Shown here: positions 33,274 to 42,500 of the stretch, one piece after another
How positions within the stretch are numbered: position 1 is the stretch's first letter
Layout of the letters: every line of letters begins with the position of its first letter
DNA from: Flavobacteriaceae bacterium PS02334
GTDB lineage: Bacteria; Bacteroidota; Bacteroidia; Flavobacteriales; Flavobacteriaceae
Direction of reading: 5' to 3'
Assembly (NCBI GenBank): GCA_029959295.1
Contig: JASCOH010000006.1
Span: forward strand, 62,001-126,000
Length of the DNA stretch: 64,000 nucleotides
Translations under genes and position numbers: made by a program
Notes under the pieces: model-generated
The model's input: the letters and a program-made list of their open reading frames with translations, nothing else
Databases searched by the model: none
Told to the model about the DNA's origin: nothing

Positions 33274-36021
33274 ATGAAAGTTGACTATAAAAAAATAGGT
33301 TTCAAATTCCTGAAAATAACAGGAATAACCATTGCAAGTATTCTTTTGCTGATGTTCCTTTTGCCCTTGCTTTTCCCTGGAACAATTGCAGAACAAGTCA
33401 AAAATTTTGCAAATAAAAAATTAGACGGCGAATTGAGTTTCAAAGAATCAAATCTTTCGTTCTTCCACCATTTTCCGTCGCTTACAGTTTCTCTTGATGA
33501 TTTTGCGTTGAAAGGTTCTTCGCCTTACAAAAATGATACGTTAGTTGCAGCGAAAGAAATTGCTTTCGGAATCAATTTGAAAAGCCTGATTTTTGACGGA
33601 GCTGTAAACATCGACGAGATTTTTGTGTCTGACGGATTGATTAATATTAAGGTCAATGAAAAAGGCCAGGCGAATTATAACGTCTATATTTCTGATGAAA
33701 AAAAAACTTCTGCAGATACAACTTCAACTTCCGTAAGGCTTGAAAAAATTGATATTCATGACGTAAAGTTGAACTATACTGATATTTCTGCCAAGATAAA
33801 TATCGCTGCAAAAGGCTTTAATTACGTAGGAAAGGGAAATCTTGACCAGTCGATTTTTGACTTGTATACCGAAGCTAAAATTGATTCGCTAGATTTTACT
33901 TTTGACGGAGAAACTTACCTTAAAAACAAAAAAGTCGATGCCGATTTGATTACCAGAATCAATACAAATTCCCTTGCTTTTGTATTTGAACAGAATGATT
34001 TGAAGATCAATAAGCTTCCAATTAGTTTTATCGGAAAGATGAATTTCTTGAAAGACGGTTATGATATTAATCTCAAAATTGAATCAAATGACAGCCGTTT
34101 GAAAGACGTTTTTACTGCTTTGCCACCAGAATATGTAACTTGGCTGGAGAAAACAAAAGTGAAAGGAAGAACCGATTTGTTGCTTACTTTTAAAGGAAAT
34201 TACAATGCTTCCTTAAATAAAAAACCAGATTTAGCATTCGGAATGAACATTCGAGAAGGTTCGATTTCTTACAGCGATTCTCCGTTTGAGACTTCAAATA
34301 TTTCTCTGAAATTTTACACGAAATTGCCTTCGCTCGACACAGAACAATTGGAAGTAAAATTAGATACGCTTCATTTTAATATCGGAAATGATTATTTGAG
34401 TGCCAAAATAAATTCAAAAGGCTTGAAAAATATTTCGCTTTCGGCGGATTTAAAATCAAAACTGGATTTGGCAAAATTGTCAAAATCAATCGGCATAAAA
34501 GGAATTGATTTCAAAGGAAATTTGACAGCTTCCATAAAATCTAAAGGAGAATACAATGCTGAAAAGAAGCTTTTTCCAGTTACAGCGGGAGTTATAAATC
34601 TACAAAACGGGGAAGTGAAAACAGAATATTATCCAAATCCGATTACAGATATCAAGTTTTTGGCTTCCGTAAAAAATGAAACAGGAAATTTCAAGGATGT
34701 AAACATTCAATTAACGCCGGCCTCTTTTGTCTTCGAAGGAAAGCCAGTTTATGTGAAAGCGTTGCTGTCAAATTTTGAAGATATAAATTATGATATCGTT
34801 GCAAAAGGCGAATTGGATATTGCAAGAATTTACAAAGTTTTCAAGCAAAAAGGATTGGATGTGACTGGTTATGCCAAAGCAGATTTGTCTTTTAAAGGAA
34901 AGCAAAGTTACGCTGTGACTGGACAAATCAGTAAATTGCAAAACAAAGGAATCTTGATTTTAAGAGATATAAAAACAACTTCCGAATTGTTTCCAAAACC
35001 ATTTTTTATTAAGGAAGGTTTGTTTACTTTTAATCAAGACAAGATGAATTTCGACAAATTTTCGGCAAATTATGGCAAGTCAGATTTTGCGATGAAAGGT
35101 CATTTGCAAAACGTAATTAATTTTGTTCTAGAGAAAAATGCGACCTTAAAAGGAAACTTTAGTGTGAATTCAAACACTGTTTTTGCGGATGAATTTATGG
35201 CAGAAACTTCAAAAGCAACTGGAAAAGTAAATGATAAATCAGCTGTTGCAAAAGAAGAAAAGTCAGATTCTGGAGTAATTCTTTTGCCAGAAAATTTCAA
35301 TATTTCACTGTTGGCAAATGCAAAAAAAGTAGAATATGACGGTTTGATTTTGAACAACCTTTTAGGAAATGTCACTGTCAGAAATGGCAAGTTGCTTTTC
35401 GAAAAAATCGGTTTTGATATTATTGATTGCAATGTTGGAATCAATGGTTTTTACGATGATTTGAATCCGAAAAAAGCGGCTTTTGATATTCGTTTTGTAG
35501 CGAAAAATTTCAATGTAAAAAGAGCTTACAAAGAAATAAAAATGTTCCGTGAATTGGCTTCAGCAGCAGAAAAAGCAGAAGGAATTATTTCGCTAGATTA
35601 TACCGTAAAGGGAATTCTAAACGAAGAAATGCAGCCTGTTTATCCTTCGCTGGAAGGAAAAGGAGTCGTTTCGATCAGCAAAGTAAAAGTCAACGGACTG
35701 AAACTTTTCGGACAACTAAGTGATAAAACGGATTTTGAAAGCATCAATAATCCGGATTTGAGCAAAGTCGATATCAAATCTTCTATCAAAAATAATATTA
35801 TTACCGTGGAAGAAACGAAGATGAGAATTGCGCTTTTCAGGCTTCGAATTAAAGGCGAAACGAGCTTCGACGGGCAATTAAATTTGAAAATCAGAGTTGG
35901 TTTGCCACCAGTTGGTTTAATCGGAATTCCGGTCGTGATAACTGGAACTTCAGATAATCCTAAAGTTAAAATTTTCAGTAAAACCGGACAAGAAATCGAA
36001 GAAACGAAATATAAAAAATAA
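33274..36021 (+). CDS. AsmA-family protein (large, membrane-anchored)
   Basis: A 915-residue AsmA-like protein, anchored by one N-terminal transmembrane helix (ITGITIASILLLMFLLPLLFPG, ~15-37) with the rest in the periplasm. The AsmA pattern of repeated beta-strand blocks is visible from the N-terminal EQVKNFANKKLDGELSFKESNLSFFHHFPSLTVSLDDF to the C-terminal ETSFDGQLNLKIRVGLPPVGLIGIPVVITGTSDNPKVKIF. AsmA/TamB-like proteins bridge the periplasm and are linked to lipid transport and outer-membrane assembly; that function is assumed from the family. It converges on the next gene with no space between the stop codons. Confidence 0.85.
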   Translation: MKVDYKKIGFKFLKITGITIASILLLMFLLPLLFPGTIAEQVKNFANKKLDGELSFKESNLSFFHHFPSLTVSLDDFALKGSSPYKNDTLVAAKEIAFGINLKSLIFDGAVNIDEIFVSDGLINIKVNEKGQANYNVYISDEKKTSADTTSTSVRLEKIDIHDVKLNYTDISAKINIAAKGFNYVGKGNLDQSIFDLYTEAKIDSLDFTFDGETYLKNKKVDADLITRINTNSLAFVFEQNDLKINKLPISFIGKMNFLKDGYDINLKIESNDSRLKDVFTALPPEYVTWLEKTKVKGRTDLLLTFKGNYNASLNKKPDLAFGMNIREGSISYSDSPFETSNISLKFYTKLPSLDTEQLEVKLDTLHFNIGNDYLSAKINSKGLKNISLSADLKSKLDLAKLSKSIGIKGIDFKGNLTASIKSKGEYNAEKKLFPVTAGVINLQNGEVKTEYYPNPITDIKFLASVKNETGNFKDVNIQLTPASFVFEGKPVYVKALLSNFEDINYDIVAKGELDIARIYKVFKQKGLDVTGYAKADLSFKGKQSYAVTGQISKLQNKGILILRDIKTTSELFPKPFFIKEGLFTFNQDKMNFDKFSANYGKSDFAMKGHLQNVINFVLEKNATLKGNFSVNSNTVFADEFMAETSKATGKVNDKSAVAKEEKSDSGVILLPENFNISLLANAKKVEYDGLILNNLLGNVTVRNGKLLFEKIGFDIIDCNVGINGFYDDLNPKKAAFDIRFVAKNFNVKRAYKEIKMFRELASAAEKAEGIISLDYTVKGILNEEMQPVYPSLEGKGVVSISKVKVNGLKLFGQLSDKTDFESINNPDLSKVDIKSSIKNNIITVEETKMRIALFRLRIKGETSFDGQLNLKIRVGLPPVGLIGIPVVITGTSDNPKVKIFSKTGQEIEETKYKK

Positions 36022-37584
36022 CTAGAGCAAGGTTTTTTTCAGGCCTTCGCCGATATTTCTCCAGAAGAAATTATAAAAAGATTTCTCAGGAATTCGCTCG
36101 ACTTCCACTTCGGCTTCCTTGATTTTTTCCTTGGAATCATTTTTTACAAATAAATTACCAACCGCAGAAAGAAATTTATTTTTCTTCTTGCGGTTGTTTT
36201 TTTGGTAAATCGTGACTTTTATGTCGTCATATTTGATTGCAAAATCGCCTTTTGAACGCAAATCATTTCCTGTAAAATTGAAATAAACTTCATTCAAAGT
36301 TCCGTCCACATCAACGTTCATGTAGGGTTTTGTAAAAGGTTTCAGCCTTTTTGCAGGAAACTGAAGAATGCTTCCTTTAATATTAAATCCGTCACTTTTA
36401 TCTAAAACATTGAAGCGCCAATTGACTTTCATCGGCGAAACATTCATGAATCTGCAGTTAATTGTAATCTTCACATCTGGAAGTTTTTTCTGCCCGAAAC
36501 CGCTATTTATGTCAGTCGCAAATAGGTTGAATTTATTGAAAGAAAGCAATCCGGCGCCTTTTTCAAAAGTTTTTTCTTCTTCATATTCTAACGTAGATTC
36601 GCGCACCGCCAAAGTGTCTACATGAAGCGGAAACTTGATTTCACGAAGCAATTTATTGTAAAGCGGTTTCTTCGAAAGATCATCCGCAGGAATTTTTGAA
36701 CGGTAAATATTTGCAAAAAGTTTATCCAAAAAAATATTGGTAGAATTGAAATAAAACTTATCATCTTTAAAACCCCAATCCATATTATTGATTGAAATTT
36801 CAGTTATATTCAACGTAAAAATATCTTTCTCTTTCGGAACTCTTCGCACAAATTCAGGTCGATTATATTCTGGAATCATGTTGAAATCGGCAATTTTTAA
36901 ATCACTTTTATTAGTCTGTATTTTCTTTGCCGTTATATGATAAAATTCATCTGAGCGATAATAAATACTGTCGCAATTAAGCTTGAAATCCTTATAACTG
37001 AACGGGATTTTTTCTTCTAAAGTGCTGTCATCTAAAACTAAATCGTCTAATTCCATTGAAAGATTGTGTACCAATAACGAGGCTTTGTTATTTATGGTAG
37101 AAATAATTTCCAAACTCGCATTGTTTAGGTAAATATCTGAAACCGAAATGGTATTTTTAAACGGAGCCACGACTTTGTCACGAATGCTTTTTGGATTGTT
37201 TAAAGCCTTGTCGTTGTCTTTAAAAAGGATGATTTCTGGTTTTGTAATCGTAATTCTTTGCGCTTTAATTCTTTTGCTGAACAAAATCGACCAGGCGCTG
37301 ATTCCTGTGATTTCTATGGTTTTGATTTTGGCGTAAATCCCACCTTTTACGTCTTTTTTCTTAAGTGAAGATTTCGGGACTAGGTTTATATCTTGAATGA
37401 TCGCATTTCCGTCTAAAAGAGCGACGTTTAGCGTTTTATAAGTGATTTGGTAAGGCGAGTCGTTATTTTCATTAACAATTGCTGGAAGTTTTTTTCTGAT
37501 CCAATAATTAAGTCCAACGTTTGCAACGAGCACCAATGCAAGCAGGCCAACGATTCCGATCAGTATTTTTTTCCACCAAGCCAT
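36022..37584 (-). CDS. AsmA/DUF748-like periplasmic membrane-anchored protein
   Basis: A 520-residue protein with one N-terminal membrane helix (ILIGIVGLLALVLVANVGLNYW, ~7-28) followed by beta-rich periplasmic sequence. SPYQITYKTLNVALLDGNAIIQDINLVP and LFSKRIKAQRITITKPEIILF resemble the opening strands of AsmA and DUF748 proteins, and the C-terminal part has MNVDVDGTLNEVYFNFTGNDLRSKGDFAIKYDD. It ends with a short amphipathic segment (SFYNFFWRNIGEGLKKTLL). The stop abuts the stop of the convergent AsmA gene. Shared fold and position suggest related envelope roles, but that is inference. Confidence 0.7.
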   Translation of the reverse strand: MAWWKKILIGIVGLLALVLVANVGLNYWIRKKLPAIVNENNDSPYQITYKTLNVALLDGNAIIQDINLVPKSSLKKKDVKGGIYAKIKTIEITGISAWSILFSKRIKAQRITITKPEIILFKDNDKALNNPKSIRDKVVAPFKNTISVSDIYLNNASLEIISTINNKASLLVHNLSMELDDLVLDDSTLEEKIPFSYKDFKLNCDSIYYRSDEFYHITAKKIQTNKSDLKIADFNMIPEYNRPEFVRRVPKEKDIFTLNITEISINNMDWGFKDDKFYFNSTNIFLDKLFANIYRSKIPADDLSKKPLYNKLLREIKFPLHVDTLAVRESTLEYEEEKTFEKGAGLLSFNKFNLFATDINSGFGQKKLPDVKITINCRFMNVSPMKVNWRFNVLDKSDGFNIKGSILQFPAKRLKPFTKPYMNVDVDGTLNEVYFNFTGNDLRSKGDFAIKYDDIKVTIYQKNNRKKKNKFLSAVGNLFVKNDSKEKIKEAEVEVERIPEKSFYNFFWRNIGEGLKKTLL

Positions 37585-37740
37585 TCCCTTTTTCTTTTTA
37601 GATTTACTATTAAATTTAAAAATAAAAAGTGAGGAGTTTGGATTAAGGGAAGTTTATTATAAGAAAATTATGATTTGTGATACATCTTTGGATTTTGTAA
37701 TTGAAAAAGGTTTTGTGACGGTATAGTGAATAAAAACAAA

Positions 37741-37766
37741 AAACCCGAATATTTCTATTCGGGTTT
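37741..37766 (-). terminator. Intrinsic terminator beside the prophage left attachment site
   Basis: AAACCCGAATA (37741-37751) pairs with TATTCGGGTTT (37756-37766). The T-run lies on the left, so it terminates minus-strand transcription coming from 37780 and beyond. It is what would follow a tRNA gene on the minus strand. Confidence 0.8.
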
Positions 37767-37768
37767 CG

Positions 37769-37780
37769 TGGTACCTCCAG
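37769..37780 (-). other. Probable left attachment site: tRNA 3'-end fragment
   Basis: Read on the minus strand, CTGGAGGTACCA is followed by CG and then a terminator hairpin. I read it as the T-arm/acceptor end of a tRNA (from memory, the end of Flavobacterium tRNA-Phe). The sequence to its right is not tRNA-like, so the 5' part of the tRNA has been displaced. Chromosomal genes end to the left and phage genes begin to the right. The intact tRNA would then lie at the right end of the prophage, outside this window. Confidence 0.5.
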
Positions 37781-37832
37781 TGAATTTTTACTCAAGCTAA
37801 CATATTGTTATACAGTGTTATTAGTTTTTTTG

Positions 37833-37854
37833 TGTGTCAAAATTGTGTCAAAAT
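37833..37854. repeat. Tandem 11-bp direct repeat, candidate integrase arm sites
   Basis: TGTGTCAAAAT occurs twice without a gap (37833-37843 and 37844-37854), about 55 bases inside the putative att core. Short direct repeats next to an att core are typical arm-type integrase sites. Confidence 0.4.
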
Positions 37855-37856
37855 AT

Positions 37857-38246
37857 TCATTTAGAGAATGAATTTTGAATGTCAGAATGCATCAGTTCTA
37901 ACTTTTTCATTAGCATTTCATTGGTGATTTTAAGTTCTGAATCTACTTCAGAAGCAAAATTTAATTCCGGATCTTCTGCTTCGGGATAAGGAGTTATATT
38001 ATTCACTATATATTTTTCTCCATAATCTTTTAAGAGCCAATTCAGATTTATATATGGGAAAATTTCTATCAATTTTTCTATAGGTTTTAGTCCAAGGTTC
38101 TGTTCTCCTCGAATATAATTTGACCATTGAGCATAATTAAGATCAAATTCTTCTGTGAATTGTCTTAAAAATGACTTCTCAGCTATATTATTTGCTTTCC
38201 CATAATCCTCTATGAGCTCCCGTATTTTCTCGCCTTTTACGATCAT
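37857..38246 (-). CDS. CI-like phage repressor (HTH)
   Basis: A 129-residue protein with a Cro/CI-type helix-turn-helix in residues ~5-70: KIRELIEDYGKANNIAEKSFLRQFTEEFDLNYAQWSNYIRGEQNLGLKPIEKLIEIFPYINLNWLLKDYGEKY. The WSNYIRGEQNLGLKPIEKL segment is the recognition part. A short acidic linker and a helical tail follow, with no peptidase domain, so it is not a LexA-type self-cleaving repressor. It is transcribed leftward, divergent from the early gene at 38343; the shared 96-bp gap holds a 16-bp palindrome. The position next to the attachment site fits a lysogeny regulator. Confidence 0.75.
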   Translation of the reverse strand: MIVKGEKIRELIEDYGKANNIAEKSFLRQFTEEFDLNYAQWSNYIRGEQNLGLKPIEKLIEIFPYINLNWLLKDYGEKYIVNNITPYPEAEDPELNFASEVDSELKITNEMLMKKLELMHSDIQNSFSK

Positions 38247-38290
38247 CGGCTAAAAATGTTTAAAAAAAGTTATGTCAAAAAGTATAAGTT

Positions 38291-38306
38291 TATATTAATT
38301 AATATA
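38291..38306. promoter_or_regulatory. 16-bp palindromic operator TATATTAATTAATATA
   Basis: A perfect palindrome in the gap between the repressor and the divergent early gene. It overlaps the first two bases of the -7 element TATATTTG (38305-38312), so a protein bound here would block that promoter. Confidence 0.5.
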
Positions 38307-38312
38307 TATTTG
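38305..38312 (+). promoter_or_regulatory. Early promoter -7 element TATATTTG
   Basis: An exact TAnnTTTG match 30 bases before the early gene at 38343. The same octamer heads the structural operon at 49262. No -33 TTG at standard spacing. Confidence 0.5.
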
Positions 38313-38342
38313 TTCTACTAAAATGAAATAAATATTAAACTA

Positions 38343-38645
38343 ATGGTAAACAAAAGTACAACAAAAGAGGAAATAAAAAACAGTGTTTTTACCCCAAAAG
38401 ATGTTGAAGAGGCATTCGCTAGTTTGCCGCATAACTACATTGTGAAAACTCAGGAACTGCTTCAAGAGAAAGTTGACAAAGAACTTATTCCTAAAAACTT
38501 CAGCAAACAGTACATAATTAAGGCTAGAAATAGAGAAATTTTTCAAGAAGACATTCTTAATGCTTTGGTTCAAGTTGGACTCGACAATAAGAAAAGTATG
38601 GAAAGTTTTGGTTTTGAAAAGAAAAAAACCACTTCAACTAATTAA
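38343..38645 (+). CDS. Phage early protein of unknown function
   Basis: A 100-residue, highly charged, mostly helical protein (TPKDVEEAFASLPHNYIVKTQELLQEKVDKELIPKNFSKQYI) with a Lys-rich tail. It has no membrane segment and no recognised domain. It is the first gene divergent from the repressor, the usual place of Cro, excisionase or antirepressor genes. A role as a small DNA-binding switch protein is possible but not shown. Its ATG is preceded by A/T-rich sequence and the -7 element at 38305. Confidence 0.65.
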   Translation: MVNKSTTKEEIKNSVFTPKDVEEAFASLPHNYIVKTQELLQEKVDKELIPKNFSKQYIIKARNREIFQEDILNALVQVGLDNKKSMESFGFEKKKTTSTN

Positions 38646-38673
38646 AGCCTCGGTGGTTTGTAAATAAATAGAG

Positions 38674-39252
38674 ATGACAAATATACAAATTCCCCCAGGC
38701 TTACTAGATGAAAATATTGAATTGTTTTCTGAATCGGTTAACCATCTTCCGATGGCATTGCACAACGGTTCTGTAAAGCCTCTTTTTTGCTTACCTGCAG
38801 TTTTTATCCAATTGATTGAAAACGATCTTTCTAATAATTCTGCAGCTGAATTAGCTCTGGAACTTGCCGGATTTAAAAATAGAGAGCAAAAGATTTTAAA
38901 ATATACGACTTGCCGTTTTGGTGCTTTTGACAATACTCCTGATATAAAAGACGGAAAGCTTCTTGCTTCAGAATATTTTGAATGTGGCCATCGTGGAAAA
39001 TGCACAATGGAAGGCATTGTCTGCAGTTCAATAAAAATTAAAGGTCGCGTGATTTCCCCTTTTGAAATTTCCATGATTAAGCTATTGGCGACTGAAGATA
39101 CTCTTCCGGTTATCGCTGAAAAACTGTGTATTTCAATGAATAATTTCGAGACAAAAAAGAAGATTTTGTTTGAAAAATTAGAAGTTTTTTCTCGAGCTCG
39201 ACTTGTTGCTGTTGCTTTTGATTCACAAATTCTTCAGCCATGCTCAAGTTAA
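38674..39252 (+). CDS. Phage LuxR-type helix-turn-helix protein with Cys cluster
   Basis: A 192-residue protein with a C-terminal GerE/LuxR-like HTH (~130-185: ISPFEISMIKLLATEDTLPVIAEKLCISMNNFETKKKILFEKLEVFSRARLVAVA). The recognition helix would be MNNFETKKKILFEKL. In the middle, FECGHRGKCTMEGIVCSS has three cysteines and a histidine, suggesting a metal site; the N-terminal ~100 residues are unrecognised. It lies between the immunity region and the replication gene. It probably controls phage genes; the target is unknown. A 49-codon gene overlaps its end by 13 bases. Confidence 0.65.
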   Translation: MTNIQIPPGLLDENIELFSESVNHLPMALHNGSVKPLFCLPAVFIQLIENDLSNNSAAELALELAGFKNREQKILKYTTCRFGAFDNTPDIKDGKLLASEYFECGHRGKCTMEGIVCSSIKIKGRVISPFEISMIKLLATEDTLPVIAEKLCISMNNFETKKKILFEKLEVFSRARLVAVAFDSQILQPCSS

Positions 39253-39389
39253 GTTTTGCTCAGCAAATTAGGGTTCTTGAGATAAAAGTTATTGAAATAA
39301 AGCGGGATCCAGATTATTCCGAAAAGGATCGAAAGCAATTGCAACGGTACTATAAAAGGAAAATAACTTCTCTGAAAATCAAGAAGTAA
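39240..39389 (+). CDS. 49-residue basic phage protein
   Basis: The reading frame ATG CTC AAG TTA... runs 49 codons and overlaps the end of the LuxR-type gene by 13 bases. The product is helical and basic: VLEIKVIEIKRDPDYSEKD, then KQLQRYYKRKITSLKIKK. The pattern of charged residues in an amphipathic frame and the tight overlap suggest a real gene. No domain is recognised. Confidence 0.55.
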   Translation: MLKLSFAQQIRVLEIKVIEIKRDPDYSEKDRKQLQRYYKRKITSLKIKK

Positions 39390-39445
39390 AAAGGATTTTC
39401 AACACGTTCTTACAAATCTGTCGAGCTATGCGCTTGAGAATTAAC

Positions 39446-39463
39446 GCCCATCGAAAGGTGGGC
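39446..39463 (+). promoter_or_regulatory. GNRA-capped hairpin upstream of the primase-helicase gene
   Basis: GCCCATC (39446-39452) pairs with GGTGGGC (39457-39463), one G-T pair included, around a GAAA tetraloop. It is followed by TTATTTT. It may be a weak terminator or a leader structure. Confidence 0.45.
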
Positions 39464-39477
39464 TTATTTTAAAAATT

Positions 39478-39510
39478 ATGGAAGATAATAATAAAATCCC
39501 CCAAGAATAA
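39478..39510 (+). CDS. Possible 10-residue leader peptide
   Basis: ATG to TAA encodes MEDNNKIPQE, three bases before the primase-helicase ATG. Ribosomes ending here could re-initiate on the large gene. Very short, so it may be chance. Confidence 0.2.
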   Translation: MEDNNKIPQE

Positions 39511-39513
39511 TAT

Positions 39514-42500
39514 ATGAAATTCATTAAACAAGAATCTATCGATGAAGTTCTGAGTGATGCTCAGGTACTTGATGCTGTCATATCCACAGAAGGTTCTGCG
39601 GCTGTTAAGCCAAAAGGCGTGTATTATTTTTGCTGTTCTCCTTTTACTAAAGAAACAACACCATCATTTTGCATAAAAAAAGTAGAGAACATTTTCTTTG
39701 ATTATTCCTCTGGATTTGGAGGAAATGCAGTTTCATTTTTAATGAAAAGGCTTAATATATCTTTTTTTGAAGCTGTCACGAAAGCGGCTGAAGCTTCAAA
39801 TATTGTTTTGAAATACGAAGATCAATCTGAAGATCAAAAACGCATTTATGATGAAATTTTAGCAATGAAAGGATTGGTTGAAACTGCGGCCGATCGTTAT
39901 CAGGCTAAGTTGCAATCTTTAGAGCCTGGTCATTGGGCTAAGCAAATGATTTCAGAAAGACAATTTACTGAAGATATTTTACATCTTTTTAAAGTCGGAT
40001 TCGCACCGAATGAGAGAAGTTTTATTTCAACTCCTGCAATTAATAATGGAAATTTTGAGATTGCTACTTCTTTAGGATTGACAACTACAAAGGATGGCTC
40101 CAGTTGGGATTTTTTTCGTGATAGGCTTATGTTTCCTATTCAAGATAGATCAGGCGTTATTGTCGGTTTTGGAGGTCGGAGAAACAATGATGAAGAAAAT
40201 GAGAAATATGCTAAATATCTGAATTCAAAGGAAAGTAAGGTTTATCTCAAGGAACGTCTTCTTTATGGATTATTCCAGGCTAAAAAGAATATCGCCGAAA
40301 AAAAATCTGCAGTTTTATTAGAAGGATATACAGATGTTATAGCTCTTCATCAGGGAGGGTTGACAAATTCTGTTGCAACTTCTGGAACTGCATTATCAAG
40401 CTATCACGTCAAAGAAATAGTGAAATTATGTCCGCATGTTATTTTATTTCGTGACGGCGATAAGGCGGGAATGAGGGCGGTTATGCGTGATATCGATATT
40501 TGTCTTGAGTATAATTTAAAAGTTTCACTTGTAATTTGTCCGGACGGAGAAGATCCAGACAGTTTATCCAGACAGTGTAATATTTCGGACTTTGTTTATA
40601 ATAATCTGGAAGATGCAATAAAATGGAAGGCAAAGACATTAGCTGAGGATGCTCGCAATTCTGAAATTGAAGAGTTGGGAAAAACTCTAAAATCTGAATA
40701 TGATCTTGAAGTTAAAAAATTAACTGAAGAGATGCTTCCTCCGGAGGCAATGGATAAACTTAATCCAATGGATAAAAAGTTTGCCAAAAAAGAAAATGAT
40801 CGTCTTTTTAAGCAAATTGGAGAATTAGAAAAAGAAATGAAATCTGCTTTAGCGGATTTGCCAAAATATGAGCCTGAAAAGATTTCTCAAGCCGTCGAGT
40901 CGATGGCAGAAACTCTTTTTAAAATTGGAAGTACTGTCAAACGTCAGGAATATTTAAAGATTGTTTCGAAGCAATTGGATGTCAAAATGCCAATTATTCA
41001 GCAAATTATTAGCCAAAAAGAAGTGAAAGCTGAAGCAGATAAAAAGAAGAGAAGTCTTGAGTCTGATAAAAAAGAAGTCCAGATTTTAGGATTGCCTGAA
41101 GGCGCTGACAAAGATCAATACCTTGAAGATAGATTTTGCGTAATCGGAAATGCTTACTATTTCCACAATGGTACTGGTTTTTTCAAAGGAACAAATCATA
41201 GAATTGAACCTCTTTTTCATATCGAAGGGAAAAGCGACAATAAAAGACTTTGTGAAATTATTAATGAGAAAGGCCACAAGCGATTGATTGATTTTGATTC
41301 GACTGATTTTATCAATTTCACAAAAATCAAGGAACGCTTAATCCAAGAGGGTTTTTTCTTCTGGGAACCAGGTTCTACTCCATCGCATTTTCAATTAGTG
41401 GCCAAGCGATTGCTGAACCATTTTATTACGGCCACAGAACTTAAGATTTTAGGCTTGCAACGTGAGGGTTTCTTTGCCTTTGCAAACGGTGTAGAACATG
41501 ATCGCCAATTCCATAAGGTTAATAAATATGGAATTGTAAATATTGAAGGATTAGAAAAAAAGGAAAGCGAATACCGCTCAGATATCACTCATTTTTATTC
41601 TCCGTCACATTCAGAAATTTATAACTCTGTTCGTGAAGATGATGATCCCTACGAAAATGATAGACACTTTGTCTATATGCCGGCTCCAGTTTCACTTGAT
41701 CAATGGATGAATCAAATGGTAAAAGTTTTCGGAGATAAGGGCAAAATGGGCATTGCTTTCACTTTGGCAATGAATTTTAGAGACTTGTTTCTTTCAAATT
41801 TTGATTATTTCCCATTGATGGGTGGTTTTGGGCAAAAAGATAGTGGAAAGTCAGGATTTGGAAATTGTCTGCAGGGATTTTTCTACTATGATTTGAAAGC
41901 TCTTGAATTAAACACGAGTACGCTTGTGGGATTGGCGCGCCGTCTGACTCGATGCAGAAATACGACTGTTTTTTGTGATGAATATCGTGACGATATCGAG
42001 GAATCATTGCACCAGACTCTCAAAGGTACATGGAATGGAATCGGCCGTGAAAAAGGTAAAGGATTTGAAACTAATAGAACTACAGTAGACAAAATTAATT
42101 CTGGAGTTTATTTTGCCGGCCAATACTTGCCAACTCGAGATGATGGCGCTTTGACTTCGAGAACTATTCCGCTGATTTTTGGAAACAAAGATCACACTGC
42201 AGATGAAAAAGAAGAATACGGAAAGCTTATTCAATGGAATAAATCCGGATTAAGTTCATTCGTATTGGATGTGATTAGGCACCGCAAAGATGTACAGAAA
42301 AATCTCGTGACAACTTATTCTGAGGTGGCAAGGGAATTGAAAGCTGCGCTTAAAGATTCTGAATTTCAAAATAGGGTATACGAAAATTATTTAGTGCTCC
42401 TGGTGACTGTGAAGCTTCTGGAGGAAAAATTCTCTTTTCCATTTACCTACAAAGATTTTTTTAATCAAATAAAAGAAGGAATTGTTGAAACTTCTGACAT

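Noticed and set aside
37769-37780. An intact tRNA gene at the att site
   Set aside because: Only about 12 bases of the 3' end remain; no D-arm or anticodon arm can be folded from the sequence to the right.
37600-39500. An integrase gene at the left end
   Set aside because: No tyrosine or serine recombinase motif is found; it is probably at the right end, outside the window.
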